DNA from: Hyphomicrobiaceae bacterium
Lineage (GTDB): Bacteria > Pseudomonadota > Alphaproteobacteria > Rhizobiales > Hyphomicrobiaceae
Length of the DNA: 64,000 nt
Assembly (NCBI GenBank): GCA_022842785.1
Contig: JALHOW010000002.1
Span: 372,001-436,000, forward strand
Direction of reading: 5' to 3'
Of this stretch, positions 1 through 8,396 are shown in pieces (position 1 is the first letter of the stretch; each line of letters opens with the position of its first letter). The translations under genes and the position numbers were made by a program. The notes under the pieces were generated by a model. It searched no databases. It was not told the origin of the DNA and saw only the letters and a list, made by a program, of their open reading frames with translations.

Positions 1-930
1 CGCGAGCTCGGCAAATTCTGGCAGCCGACTCTGAAGCTCGGCACGACCGGCACTCAGGCGACGATGAGCGAAGTGGCCAGCCACATCGCCAAGCTCGGCC
101 CAGTGCGCCGCATTGGCGTCGAGTCCGCTTTCCTGCCGGCCGATGGCGAAGCCGTCCTGCGCCGCAACGTCGCCAATGCGGACGTCGTGGACGCGGTATT
201 CCCGCTCGAGCGGCTGCGCGCGAAGAAGACCCCGGAGGAGATCGCGTATCTGCGCCAAGCCTCGGAGCGCGTCGTCGATTCCATGCTGACGACATTCGCT
301 AAGCATTGCGTCCCCGGCGCGACCAAGCTCGAGATCGTCGAAGCTCTGCGCCGCGAGGAGGTCAATCGCGGGCTCGTGTTCGACTACTGCCTGATGACCG
401 CCGGCACGAGCCTGAACCGCGCGCCCTCGGAGCAGCGGCTCGCCACGGGCGACATCATCTCCATCGACTCCGGCGGCAACTACAAAGGCTACATCGGCGA
501 TCTCTGCCGCATGGGCGTCGTCGGCGGCAAGGTGGACTCGGAGTACCAGGATCTGCTGGCCTTCGTCGAAGAAGTGCAGCAGGCTGTGCGCAAACCGATC
601 CGGGCCGGCGCACGCGGTGGCGACATCGCCGACGTAGCCGAGCGCCTGCTCAATGCTTCGCCGCACCGCAAGTACACGCACTTCATGGCCCACGGCATGG
701 GGCTCGTGACGCACGAAGCGCCGCGCCTGCAGGATCATGCGCGCATGTCCTACGAGGGCTATGACCGCGAACGCCCGCTGGAGGCCGGCTACGTCATCTC
801 CATCGAAACGACGATCGGGCATCCAACGCGCGGCTTCGTGAAGCTCGAGGATACGATCCTCGTCACTGACAACGGCCACGAGGCGCTCGGCGATGGCGGC
901 CGGGGTTACAACGCAGCCGGTGGCGGCTGA
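1..930 (+). CDS. M24-family metallopeptidase (Xaa-Pro dipeptidase/aminopeptidase type), 5' end outside window
   Basis: The reading frame is open from the first base of the window, so the N-terminal creatinase-like domain is cut off by the left edge and the C-terminal pita-bread catalytic domain is complete. All five expected metal ligands are visible: Asp in SIDSGG, Asp in IGDLCRM, His in HGMGLVTHE, Glu in SIETTIG and Glu in VKLEDTI. Family knowledge: M24 enzymes use two metal ions to cut Xaa-Pro or related bonds, or act on creatine-like substrates. The frame ends 40 bp before a small ORF. A complete peptide-type ABC importer lies about 1.8 kb downstream, so a role in using imported peptides is plausible but inferred. 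Confidence 0.92.
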   Translation, partial: RELGKFWQPTLKLGTTGTQATMSEVASHIAKLGPVRRIGVESAFLPADGEAVLRRNVANADVVDAVFPLERLRAKKTPEEIAYLRQASERVVDSMLTTFAKHCVPGATKLEIVEALRREEVNRGLVFDYCLMTAGTSLNRAPSEQRLATGDIISIDSGGNYKGYIGDLCRMGVVGGKVDSEYQDLLAFVEEVQQAVRKPIRAGARGGDIADVAERLLNASPHRKYTHFMAHGMGLVTHEAPRLQDHARMSYEGYDRERPLEAGYVISIETTIGHPTRGFVKLEDTILVTDNGHEALGDGGRGYNAAGGG

Positions 931-970
931 CATCGACCGGCGAGGGTCGGCTCACAAGGAGAGTGAATAC

Positions 971-1180
971 ATGACCGACCCGCGCTTGATTGTTGGCGTC
1001 GCATCGAATGAGCGGCGCATGTTCGAGATCACGGTGCCGAACATCGGGAGAATAGTCTGCGAAGCCTCGACACGACTGCCGGGGCCTAGCTCCGGGCGTG
1101 AGGATGAGCGCAAAGCGCTGGCCAAGATCAACGGGCAGCAGCTCAGTGAGGCGCTCGCCAAAGCGATCGAGGATTACTGA
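971..1180 (+). CDS. Small hypothetical protein, 69 aa
   Basis: I do not recognise this family. The frame can be extended upstream to 893, but that would overlap the end of the peptidase gene. The ATG at 971 has a good ribosome binding site (AAGGAG about 10 bases before it), so I chose it. The product is soluble and charged, with a predicted beta-rich N-terminal half (LIVGVASNERRMFEITVPNIGRIVCEAS) and a helical C-terminal tail. It follows the peptidase by 40 bp in the same direction and is probably cotranscribed. It converges with the reverse flavoprotein gene, with only 7 bp between their stop codons. Confidence 0.6.
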   Translation: MTDPRLIVGVASNERRMFEITVPNIGRIVCEASTRLPGPSSGREDERKALAKINGQQLSEALAKAIEDY

Positions 1181-1187
1181 CGGCGCC

Positions 1188-2399
1188 CTATCCAAGCACG
1201 ACCGGCGAATCGGGCGGGAGACCCAGGAACACCCGCCCGATCGTAATGAAATTCGCTGGCCGGCCCTGAAGCTGTTGCGACGCGGAGTAGGCGTCGCGCA
1301 GGCGCCGCTCGAAAGGATTGACGGGGAAGATCGCGGTCTGCCCCGCGGCGCGATAGGCATCCGCTGCAATCTCGACGCCCTGGTTGATGACGTACGTGCT
1401 CGCGAGCTTGAGGTTGGCACGCTCGATAAGCGGGAAGTCACGCGCGACACGCGTCTTCTCCCAAATCTCGTCGACGGTCGTATGGAGGTAGGCACGCGCC
1501 GCCCTCAATCGCGCTTCGAGCTGGGCGAATTCGGACTGGAAGACCTGGCTCTCCATGAGCGATGAAGGAGCGCCGCGCGGCGTCTTCGCTTTGGCCAGCG
1601 CCGCTAAGTCGCCGACCATGCCCTGCGCAATACCGAGCATGAGCGCGCTGAAAGCCGTCGCATATGCTGCGGTGCCATTGAATATGTAGAGTGCTCCGTC
1701 TTCCGTCCGCTCCTCGGATGCGTCGCGGTCGATCGTTTCGTCCTCGGGCACGAACAAGTCCTGCACTTCGTATGTGTAGCTTGCCGTACCGCGAAGGCCG
1801 AGCGTGTGCCACATGTCGTCGATGCGCGCCTTTGCTACCGGGAAGAGCGCAGTACGATCGAGATGGCGGCCATCGGCGCGTCGGCGTGGCGTTCCATCGG
1901 CTTCGAAGACATAGCTGTGCCCTCCGAGAAGCGTCGCGTTCGCGCAACCGCTGGCAAATGTCCACTTTCCCGAAACACGGTAACCGCCATCCACGGCAAC
2001 GGCCTTGCCTTGAATGCCCGCACCCCAGGCAAGCACGGCATCCCGAGGACCAAACAGGCGCCGCGCGACTTCAGGTTTGAGATATGCCGCCGACATTGCG
2101 CAACCTGCCGCCTGCCCGAGACACCAAGCCGTGCTGGCATCGGCCCGCGCGACGGTCTCCATTACTTCGGCAAGCGTCTTCAGATGGACTTCATCCCCGT
2201 CGATCGACTTCGGAAGCAGGAGACGGAAAAGGCGCGCATCGTGCAGGACTTCAACGACATCCCGCGGTAGTGCCCGGGCCTGCTCGATCCTGTCGGCCGC
2301 CGCGCGCAGTGTTCCGGCTATGGCCTGCGCGCGTGCGAGAGGGGCCGATATCGGCATTCCTGCCGCATGTCCCTCGCTCCTCTCCCTGTGACTTGCCAT
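1188..2399 (-). CDS. Acyl-CoA-dehydrogenase-like flavoprotein (HpaB/DszC-type monooxygenase group)
   Basis: A 403-residue protein with the acyl-CoA dehydrogenase fold: an N-terminal helical domain, the middle segment TLGLRGTASYTYEVQDLFVP typical of the flavin-binding beta domain, and a C-terminal helical domain. The overall pattern (WCLGQAAG, GLRGT) fits the type 2 group that holds two-component flavin monooxygenases such as DszC and 4-hydroxyphenylacetate hydroxylase relatives, rather than true beta-oxidation dehydrogenases. The start at 2399 is preceded by GGGAGGA. No flavin reductase partner is encoded next to it, so reduced flavin would have to come from elsewhere. Substrate unknown. Confidence 0.8.
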   Translation of the reverse strand: MASHRERSEGHAAGMPISAPLARAQAIAGTLRAAADRIEQARALPRDVVEVLHDARLFRLLLPKSIDGDEVHLKTLAEVMETVARADASTAWCLGQAAGCAMSAAYLKPEVARRLFGPRDAVLAWGAGIQGKAVAVDGGYRVSGKWTFASGCANATLLGGHSYVFEADGTPRRRADGRHLDRTALFPVAKARIDDMWHTLGLRGTASYTYEVQDLFVPEDETIDRDASEERTEDGALYIFNGTAAYATAFSALMLGIAQGMVGDLAALAKAKTPRGAPSSLMESQVFQSEFAQLEARLRAARAYLHTTVDEIWEKTRVARDFPLIERANLKLASTYVINQGVEIAADAYRAAGQTAIFPVNPFERRLRDAYSASQQLQGRPANFITIGRVFLGLPPDSPVVLG

Positions 2400-2704
2400 T
2401 GCCGACCGTCCTCCCAGGTATTGATCGTTTTCTTCTGCTTATCGCAACGCGACAACCTTGCCCTGTTGACGCGCCGCCGTCGAGCGCACGAACGCACACA
2501 TCGCGAGCAGGCGGTGCTGCGCGAGCCGCGGGCCGAAGCATGTGCATCGCGCAAAGCGCTCAGCCGTCTGAATCCGCTTGCGTTTCGAGCATCATGCCTG
2601 GACTATGAGCTTATCTCAGCAGGCACGTGCCGCCTATACTTCCGGCACGCTGAAAAGCCGGCGGGATATCCGTCAATTGAAGTCGCATGAAAAGGGAGAA
2701 TGTC
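2400..2704. other. Intergenic region between divergent genes
   Basis: About 300 bp separate the divergent flavoprotein gene and the peptide-binding protein gene. It must hold the promoters of both. I see no convincing sigma-70 hexamers with correct spacing, no long palindrome and no ORF with a ribosome binding site. Confidence 0.5.
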
Positions 2705-4330
2705 ATGGTCAGGCGTGTTCCTTCGGGAAGGAGCCTTGTCGCACTCACGAGCGCACTATGGATGGGCACGATAGCAGCGTCGGTGCCTTCCCTCGCTCAA
2801 GGCACGCTTCGAATTGCCATGACGGCGACCGACGTACCGACCACGACGGGCGCGCCCAACAACGGATTTGAAGGCGTGCGCTTCATGGGCTTCACGGCCT
2901 TCGACGCGCTCGTCAACTGGGACCTGAGCAGCGCTGACAAGCCGGCCGACATCACGCCAGGCCTTGCCGAGAGCTGGGAGCAGAGCAAAACCGACCTCAC
3001 GAAGTGGGTCTTCAAGCTGCGTCAGGGCGTCAAATTCCACGACGGCACGCCATTCAATGCCGACGCGTTGATCTGGAACCTCGATCGCTCCTTCAACAAG
3101 GACGCCAAACAGTTCGATCCGCAGGCCTCCGCCATCAATCGCGGGCGCCCAACTTATATAGCCGACGGCGGCTACAAGAAGATCGACGACTACACGGTCG
3201 AGCTCACCACGACACGCCCCATCTCGTATTTCCCGTATGTTCTGACAACGATCTTCCACGTGAGCCCGGCGGCCTTCGAGAAGGCGGGGAGCTGGGCAGA
3301 GTTCGCCAAGGCGCCGGTCGGCACCGGTCCCTTCATCGCGCGCAACTTCAAGCCGCGCATCAGCATCGATCTCGACAAGAACAAGGACTACTGGGACAAG
3401 AATCGCATTCCCAAGGTCGACAAGGTCGTACTGTTCCCGATGCCGGAGGCGAATACGCGCCTCGCAGCGCTGCGTTCCGGGCAGGTCGACTGGATCGAGG
3501 TGCCGCCGCCGGACGCCATCGCCGGCCTTAAAGGCGCGGGCTTCTCGGTCGTCACCAACAGCTATCCGCACGTATGGCCGTGGGTGCTCAATACGCTCAA
3601 AGAGGAATCTCCCTTCCGCGACGTCAAAGTTCGTCAGGCGATCAACTACTGTGTCGATCGCGATGGCTTGGTGACGCTGCTTGCCGGTACGGCCGAACCT
3701 TCTGTTGGCTTCTTCAAGAAGACCGACCCGCGCTTCGGTAATCCCAAGAACGCTTACAAGTTCGACCCAGCGATGTCGAAAAAACTGCTGGCTGAAGCGG
3801 GCTACGGGCCCAACAAGCCCGTCAAAGCCAAGATCATGATCTCGACTTCGGGCTCGGGCCAGATGCTGCCCCTGCCGATGAACGAGTTCCTGCAGCAGTC
3901 GATGAAGCAATGCGGCTTCGATATCTCGTTCGAAGTCGTCGAATGGGGAACAGTGCTGGTCAATCTGCGCTCAGTGCCGACCGCCCCGGTAGCTGCTAAT
4001 TCCGACGCCCTGAACATCAGCCTCGTCTCGTCGGACGTCTCGATGATCGTGCGCTGGTTCTATGGTGCAAACAGCACACCAGCCGGCTCGAATTGGGGCC
4101 ACTGGAAGAACCCTGAGTTCGATGCGACCATCACCAAGATGGAGAGCGCAGCCAGCAAGGACGAGTTCGACAGGTCGGTCGTGAAGCTGCACGAGATGCT
4201 GGTCGACGAGGCGCCTTGGCTCTGGGTCGTACATGATGCCAACCCGCGCGCCATGACAAAGGGCGTCCAGGGTTTCATCAGCGCACAGAGCTGGTTTCAG
4301 GATCTGACGCGCGTATCTATCAGCAAGTGA
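2705..4330 (+). CDS. ABC transporter substrate-binding protein, peptide/opine family 5
   Basis: A 541-residue periplasmic solute-binding protein of the DppA/OppA (SBP_bac_5) type. An upstream ATG at 2687 is in frame, but GGGAG at 2694-2698 sits correctly for the ATG at 2705, which also puts a clean Sec signal peptide (MVRRVPSG..., cleavage near SLAQG) at the N terminus. The mature part shows the family landmarks: TPGLAESWEQSKTDLTKWVFKLRQGVKFHDGTPFNADALIWNLDR-like segment (quoted in parts: ESWEQ, FKLRQGVKFHDGTPFNA), then FRDVKVRQAINYCVDRD. First gene of a five-gene importer; a 14-bp stem hairpin separates it from the permease genes, a common way to keep binding protein in excess. Confidence 0.93.
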   Translation: MVRRVPSGRSLVALTSALWMGTIAASVPSLAQGTLRIAMTATDVPTTTGAPNNGFEGVRFMGFTAFDALVNWDLSSADKPADITPGLAESWEQSKTDLTKWVFKLRQGVKFHDGTPFNADALIWNLDRSFNKDAKQFDPQASAINRGRPTYIADGGYKKIDDYTVELTTTRPISYFPYVLTTIFHVSPAAFEKAGSWAEFAKAPVGTGPFIARNFKPRISIDLDKNKDYWDKNRIPKVDKVVLFPMPEANTRLAALRSGQVDWIEVPPPDAIAGLKGAGFSVVTNSYPHVWPWVLNTLKEESPFRDVKVRQAINYCVDRDGLVTLLAGTAEPSVGFFKKTDPRFGNPKNAYKFDPAMSKKLLAEAGYGPNKPVKAKIMISTSGSGQMLPLPMNEFLQQSMKQCGFDISFEVVEWGTVLVNLRSVPTAPVAANSDALNISLVSSDVSMIVRWFYGANSTPAGSNWGHWKNPEFDATITKMESAASKDEFDRSVVKLHEMLVDEAPWLWVVHDANPRAMTKGVQGFISAQSWFQDLTRVSISK

Positions 4331-4372
4331 GGCGCGTCCCCGACTGATAGCTGGCCGGATTGTAGGCACGAC

Positions 4373-4404
4373 CCGATCCTCGATCATGCGTGATCGAGGA
4401 TCGG
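4373..4404 (+). terminator. Perfect 14-bp hairpin between binding protein and permease genes
   Basis: CCGATCCTCGATCA at 4373-4386 and its exact reverse complement at 4391-4404 enclose the tetraloop TGCG. No T-run follows. In this position it is more likely a partial terminator or mRNA 3'-end stabiliser that raises expression of the binding protein over the permeases than a full operon end. Confidence 0.7.
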
Positions 4405-4441
4405 ATGTGGCCCGCCGGCCGGCAAGCGAGGATTCCTGAAT

Positions 4442-5383
4442 ATGTGGTACTTCGTTCTACGCCGACTGCTCTATGCCGTCCCGATTCTGCTCGGCGTGTC
4501 GCTCGTCGTGTTTCTGCTCATGCAGATGGTGCCCGGCGACATCATCGACATCATGATTCCGCCGGAGGCGCCGAAAGAGGTCGCGGATATGATCCGCATC
4601 CAGTTCGGCCTGGATCAGCCCGTTCACATTCAGTACCTGCGCTGGTTGAAGGCGATCCTGAGCGGTGATCTCGGCATCTCGATCTTCACCAATCAGCCCG
4701 TTGCCGACGAACTCTTCAGCGCTCTCTTGAACACCCTCAAGATCGCCATACCAGCAGCGATCCTCGGCTTCACCATGGGTGTTATGCTGGGCTCACTCGC
4801 CGCGTTCTACGGCGGCTCGTGGCTCGACAAGCTATTCTCGGGCATTGCCATTGCTGGCGTGAGCCTGCCGCACTACTGGGTCGGCATGGTGCTGGTCGCC
4901 ATCTTCGCCGTTTCCTTCAACGTACTCCCTGGCCAGGGCATGGGGCCCGACGGCTTCCCTTGGACGTGGGAGCACATCAAGCACCTCATTCTGCCGGTCA
5001 TCACGCTCTCGCTCATCCCCATGGGCGTCATCAGCCGGCTGGTACGCGCGAACGTTCTGGAAATTCGCTCGATGGAGTTCGTTTCCGCACTTCAGGCCAA
5101 GGGCCTCAAGGGCCCGCGCGTCCTCCTCCACATCATGAAGAACGCCGCGCCTTCCGCTCTGGCACTCATGGGCCTGCAATTCGGCTATCTGCTCGGCGGC
5201 TCCATTCTCGTCGAGACCGTGTTCAACTGGCCAGGATCAGGAAGCCTGCTCAATCTCGCGATCTTCCGCCGTGACATCCCGGTCCTCTCCGCGACGATCC
5301 TCGTGCTGGCCACGATATTCGTCATCATCAACATTCTGGTCGACGTGCTTCAGGCACTGATCGACCCCCGCATTCGGCGCTGA
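4442..5383 (+). CDS. dppB: ABC transporter permease, DppB/OppB type
   Basis: A 313-residue inner membrane protein with about six transmembrane helices and the usual DppB opening (WYFVLRRLLYAVPILLGVSLVVF). The EAA loop that contacts the ATPase is visible as ALQAKGLKGPRVLLHIMKNA near residues 215-235. It forms a heterodimer with the DppC-type permease encoded 4 bp downstream. Substrate class (di/oligopeptides, opines or glutathione-like) cannot be set from the permease. Confidence 0.93.
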   Translation: MWYFVLRRLLYAVPILLGVSLVVFLLMQMVPGDIIDIMIPPEAPKEVADMIRIQFGLDQPVHIQYLRWLKAILSGDLGISIFTNQPVADELFSALLNTLKIAIPAAILGFTMGVMLGSLAAFYGGSWLDKLFSGIAIAGVSLPHYWVGMVLVAIFAVSFNVLPGQGMGPDGFPWTWEHIKHLILPVITLSLIPMGVISRLVRANVLEIRSMEFVSALQAKGLKGPRVLLHIMKNAAPSALALMGLQFGYLLGGSILVETVFNWPGSGSLLNLAIFRRDIPVLSATILVLATIFVIINILVDVLQALIDPRIRR

Positions 5384-5387
5384 ACTC

Positions 5388-6287
5388 ATGAGCGCGCAGG
5401 ACACTATCGTTGTTCCAGCCACCGACGCCGTACGCCGGGCCCAGGCGGGCAAGAGCTATTGGGCCCGCGTGCGCGAGCGCTTGCTCGCTGACCGCATCAC
5501 ACTCGCAGTGACCGTGCTGCTCGCGGTGATCGTGCTCATGGCGATCGCAGCGCCGCTGTTTGCTACCCACGACCCCATGGCAAGCTCTGTGCTCGCGCGC
5601 CTGAAATCACCCGGCTACAACGGGCATTGGCTCGGCACGGACGAGGTCGGCCGCGACTTGTACAGCCGCATTCTCTACGGCGGGCGCCTCTCGCTTCTCT
5701 GCGGTGTTGCGCCGGTTACGCTCGCCCTTCTGATCGGCGGCAGCCTGGGCCTGATCGCGGGCTACAGCGGCGGCATCGTCAACAGCCTGATCATGCGCAG
5801 CATGGACGTTCTCTATGCCTTCCCTTCGATCCTGCTCGCGATCGCCATATGCGGCATGCTCGGCTCCGGCCTCGGCAACACCATCCTCGCGCTCACCGTC
5901 ACGTTTATTCCGCCGATCGTGCGGATCTCGGAGACCGTGACGACGCAGGTGCGCTCGGCCGAATTCGTCGAGGCTGCGCGGGCGAGCGGCGCGCGGCCAG
6001 TATCGATCATCCGCTTTCACATCCTCAACAACGTGCTCGGGCCCATCCTCGTCTACGCGACATCGCTCATCTCGATCTCGATCATCCTTGCGGCAGGCCT
6101 GAGTTTCCTCGGCCTCGGCGTTACGCCACCCGACGCCGAATGGGGCCTCATGCTGAACAACCTGCGCCAAGCCATCTGGGTGAACCCTCTGGTCGCCGCA
6201 CTTCCGGGCGCGATGATCTTTATCACGTCGATGTGCTTCAACCTGATGAGCGACGGTCTGCGCACCGCCATGGACGTACGCATATGA
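5388..6287 (+). CDS. dppC: ABC transporter permease, DppC/OppC type
   Basis: A 299-residue permease. The N-terminal soluble tail and first helix (DRITLAVTVLLAVIVLMAIAAPLF) are followed by the DppC hallmark HWLGTDEVGRDLYSRILYGGRLSL. The EAA loop is VEAARASGARPVSIIRFHILNNVLGPI. The start codon lies 4 bp after the DppB stop, indicating translational coupling. Final helices end at the stop, and the ATPase gene begins 10 bp later. Confidence 0.93.
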   Translation: MSAQDTIVVPATDAVRRAQAGKSYWARVRERLLADRITLAVTVLLAVIVLMAIAAPLFATHDPMASSVLARLKSPGYNGHWLGTDEVGRDLYSRILYGGRLSLLCGVAPVTLALLIGGSLGLIAGYSGGIVNSLIMRSMDVLYAFPSILLAIAICGMLGSGLGNTILALTVTFIPPIVRISETVTTQVRSAEFVEAARASGARPVSIIRFHILNNVLGPILVYATSLISISIILAAGLSFLGLGVTPPDAEWGLMLNNLRQAIWVNPLVAALPGAMIFITSMCFNLMSDGLRTAMDVRI

Positions 6288-6297
6288 GGTCCTCACC

Positions 6298-7314
6298 ATG
6301 AGCGCGGATGTCCTGCTCGAAGTGCACGCGGTGCGGCGTTACTTCCCGATCCGCGGCGGGCTGCTTCAACGGCAAGTCGCGACCGTACAGGCTGTCGATG
6401 ACATTTCGTTCGCCGTGCGCCGCGGTGAGACGCTCGGCATCGTTGGCGAATCCGGGTGCGGCAAGTCGACGACCGCACGCCTCCTCATTCATCTGCTCGA
6501 GGCTGATGCCGGTACCATCACGCTCGAAGGCCGCGCGATCGGCGACTCGAGCGGTCTCACGGCACGTGAGTTTCGCCGTCAGGTGCAGATGGTCTTCCAG
6601 GATAGCTACTCGTCGCTCAATCCCCGCTGCACCGTCGAGGATACCATCGCATATGGCCCGACCGTTCACGGTCTCTCCTGGGCTGATGCGCGCAAACGGG
6701 CGCGGGAGCTTCTCGGTAAGGTCGGCCTTGATCCAGAGCTGTTCGCGACACGCTATCCCCACGAACTCTCCGGTGGTCAGCGTCAGCGCGTGAACATCGC
6801 CCGCGCACTCGCGCTCGAGCCTCGCGTGGTCGTGCTCGACGAGCCTGTTTCGGCGCTCGACAAATCCGTCGAAGCGCAGGTGCTCAACCTGCTTGTCGAT
6901 CTCAAGAGCGAACTGGGCCTGACGTACGTGTTCATTTCGCACGATCTCAATGTCGTGCAGTACATCAGCGACCGCGTGCTGGTGATGTATCTCGGCAAAA
7001 TCGTCGAGGTCGGTCCCGTCGAAAGCATCTACGGAAATCCGCGACATCCTTATACGCGTGCACTGCTCGGCGCGATGCCGTCCATGGATCCGGATAATCG
7101 CGGAAAGCAAGCCACGCTGACCGGTGACCCACCGAACCCGATCAACCCTCCGCCGGGTTGCCGCTTTCACACCCGCTGCGCCCACGCCGAGACCTGCTGT
7201 TCCGCACGTGAGCCGAAGCTTGCTGCGGGAACGGCTGCAGGCGACCATCTCGCGGCCTGCCATATGCTGATTCCTGGCTCCGGCCACAGCGCCGCGCCGG
7301 CGATCGCGGCATGA
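6298..7314 (+). CDS. dppF: ABC transporter ATPase, DppF/OppF type
   Basis: A 338-residue ATPase with Walker A GESGCGKST, signature LSGGQRQR and Walker B VVVLDEPVSALD. The C-terminal oligopeptide-transporter extension (HPYTRALLGAMP, then CRFHTRCAHAETC) carries the cysteine cluster seen in Dpp/Opp ATPases, which in some members binds an iron-sulfur cluster. It is preceded by GAGG and lies 10 bp after the permease gene. Together with the following DppD-type ATPase it would power the importer as a heterodimer. Confidence 0.93.
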   Translation: MSADVLLEVHAVRRYFPIRGGLLQRQVATVQAVDDISFAVRRGETLGIVGESGCGKSTTARLLIHLLEADAGTITLEGRAIGDSSGLTAREFRRQVQMVFQDSYSSLNPRCTVEDTIAYGPTVHGLSWADARKRARELLGKVGLDPELFATRYPHELSGGQRQRVNIARALALEPRVVVLDEPVSALDKSVEAQVLNLLVDLKSELGLTYVFISHDLNVVQYISDRVLVMYLGKIVEVGPVESIYGNPRHPYTRALLGAMPSMDPDNRGKQATLTGDPPNPINPPPGCRFHTRCAHAETCCSAREPKLAAGTAAGDHLAACHMLIPGSGHSAAPAIAA

Positions 7315-7327
7315 GGGAGGTGCCAGC

Positions 7328-8347
7328 ATGAGCCTCACCGCAGCCACCAGAGATCAGCCAGCAGCCGCAACAGGCGGCGCGCCGCTCGTGCGCGTCGAGG
7401 ATCTGACCGTCCGCTTCACCAGCCGCGACGCAGTCATCGATGCGGTGAACGGTGTCAGCTTCACACTCGATGCCGGCGAGGTGCTTTGCATTCTCGGCGA
7501 GTCCGGCTCGGGCAAGAGCGTCACGCTGCGTGCCATGATGCGCCTGCTGCCTCCCCGGCGCACGAAAATCGGCGGCAAGATCAGCGTTGGTGGGAAGGAC
7601 ATCCTGGGCCTCGATGAGGGGGCGCTCGGCGACTTGCGCGGCGGTGAAGTCGCCATGATCTTCCAGGAGCCGATGACCTCCTTCGATCCCGTATTCACCA
7701 TCGGCACCCAGATCATGGAGACGGTGAAGCGCCACGACGGGCTCTCGGACGCCGACGCGAGAAAGCGCGCGCTGGAGCTGCTCGAAATGGTGCAGATCCC
7801 TTCGCCGGTGCGCCGCCTCGAGAACTACCCGCACGAGATGTCTGGCGGCATGCGCCAACGCGCCATGATCGCACTTGCGCTGTCTTGCCGGCCCCGCCTC
7901 CTGCTTGCAGACGAGCCGACGACTGCACTCGACGCAACCGTACAGATCCAGATTCTGCAACTTCTGCATCGCATCCAGCGCGAACTCGGCATGGCCGTCC
8001 TGTTCGTCACCCACGATGTCGGTGTCGCCGTCGAGATCTCGGACCGTATTGCCGTCATGTATGCCGGCCGCTTCGTCGAGACAGGGCCGCTTCGGGATAT
8101 CGTGCACACACCGCAGCACCCCTACACTCAGGGCCTGCTCGCCTCGACGGTGCACGGCGGCATGCGTGGCAAACGTCTCGAGGCCATACCGGGCTCGCCG
8201 GTGAACCTTGCCGCCATGCCGCCAGGATGTGCCTTTGCGCCGCGTTGCCGCTATGCCGAGCCGGCCTGCACGGCCGCGCCGCCAGCCGAGACATGGATCG
8301 AGCCGACGCGCATGGTTCGCTGCATCCGGGCTGCGCCGCACACATGA
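7328..8347 (+). CDS. dppD: ABC transporter ATPase, DppD/OppD type
   Basis: A 339-residue ATPase with Walker A GESGSGKS, signature MSGGMRQR and Walker B LLLADEPTTALD, and the Dpp/Opp C-terminal extension with CAFAPRCRYAEPAC. A strong ribosome binding site (GGGAGG) precedes the ATG. It is the last gene of the importer; the order here (binding protein, B, C, F, D) places DppF before DppD. A hairpin terminator candidate follows directly after the stop codon. Confidence 0.93.
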   Translation: MSLTAATRDQPAAATGGAPLVRVEDLTVRFTSRDAVIDAVNGVSFTLDAGEVLCILGESGSGKSVTLRAMMRLLPPRRTKIGGKISVGGKDILGLDEGALGDLRGGEVAMIFQEPMTSFDPVFTIGTQIMETVKRHDGLSDADARKRALELLEMVQIPSPVRRLENYPHEMSGGMRQRAMIALALSCRPRLLLADEPTTALDATVQIQILQLLHRIQRELGMAVLFVTHDVGVAVEISDRIAVMYAGRFVETGPLRDIVHTPQHPYTQGLLASTVHGGMRGKRLEAIPGSPVNLAAMPPGCAFAPRCRYAEPACTAAPPAETWIEPTRMVRCIRAAPHT

Positions 8348-8349
8348 AA

Positions 8350-8375
8350 ATGGCCCTCCTCGAAAGAAGGGCCAT
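8350..8375. terminator. Bidirectional hairpin terminator between convergent genes
   Basis: ATGGCCCT at 8350-8357 pairs with AGGGCCAT at 8368-8375 around a 10-base loop. It is flanked by an A-run on the left (AAAA, giving Us on the reverse transcript) and GCATTT on the right, and lies between the end of the peptide importer and the end of the reverse hydrolase gene, so it can serve both. Confidence 0.7.
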
Positions 8376-8396
8376 GCATTTATCACTGCAGAGCGC

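Noticed and set aside
2756-3910. 384-codon reverse ORF opposite the peptide-binding protein gene
   Set aside because: It lies entirely antisense to a strongly supported gene, is Arg-rich, has no ribosome binding site or recognisable domain, and is typical of shadow frames in GC-rich DNA.
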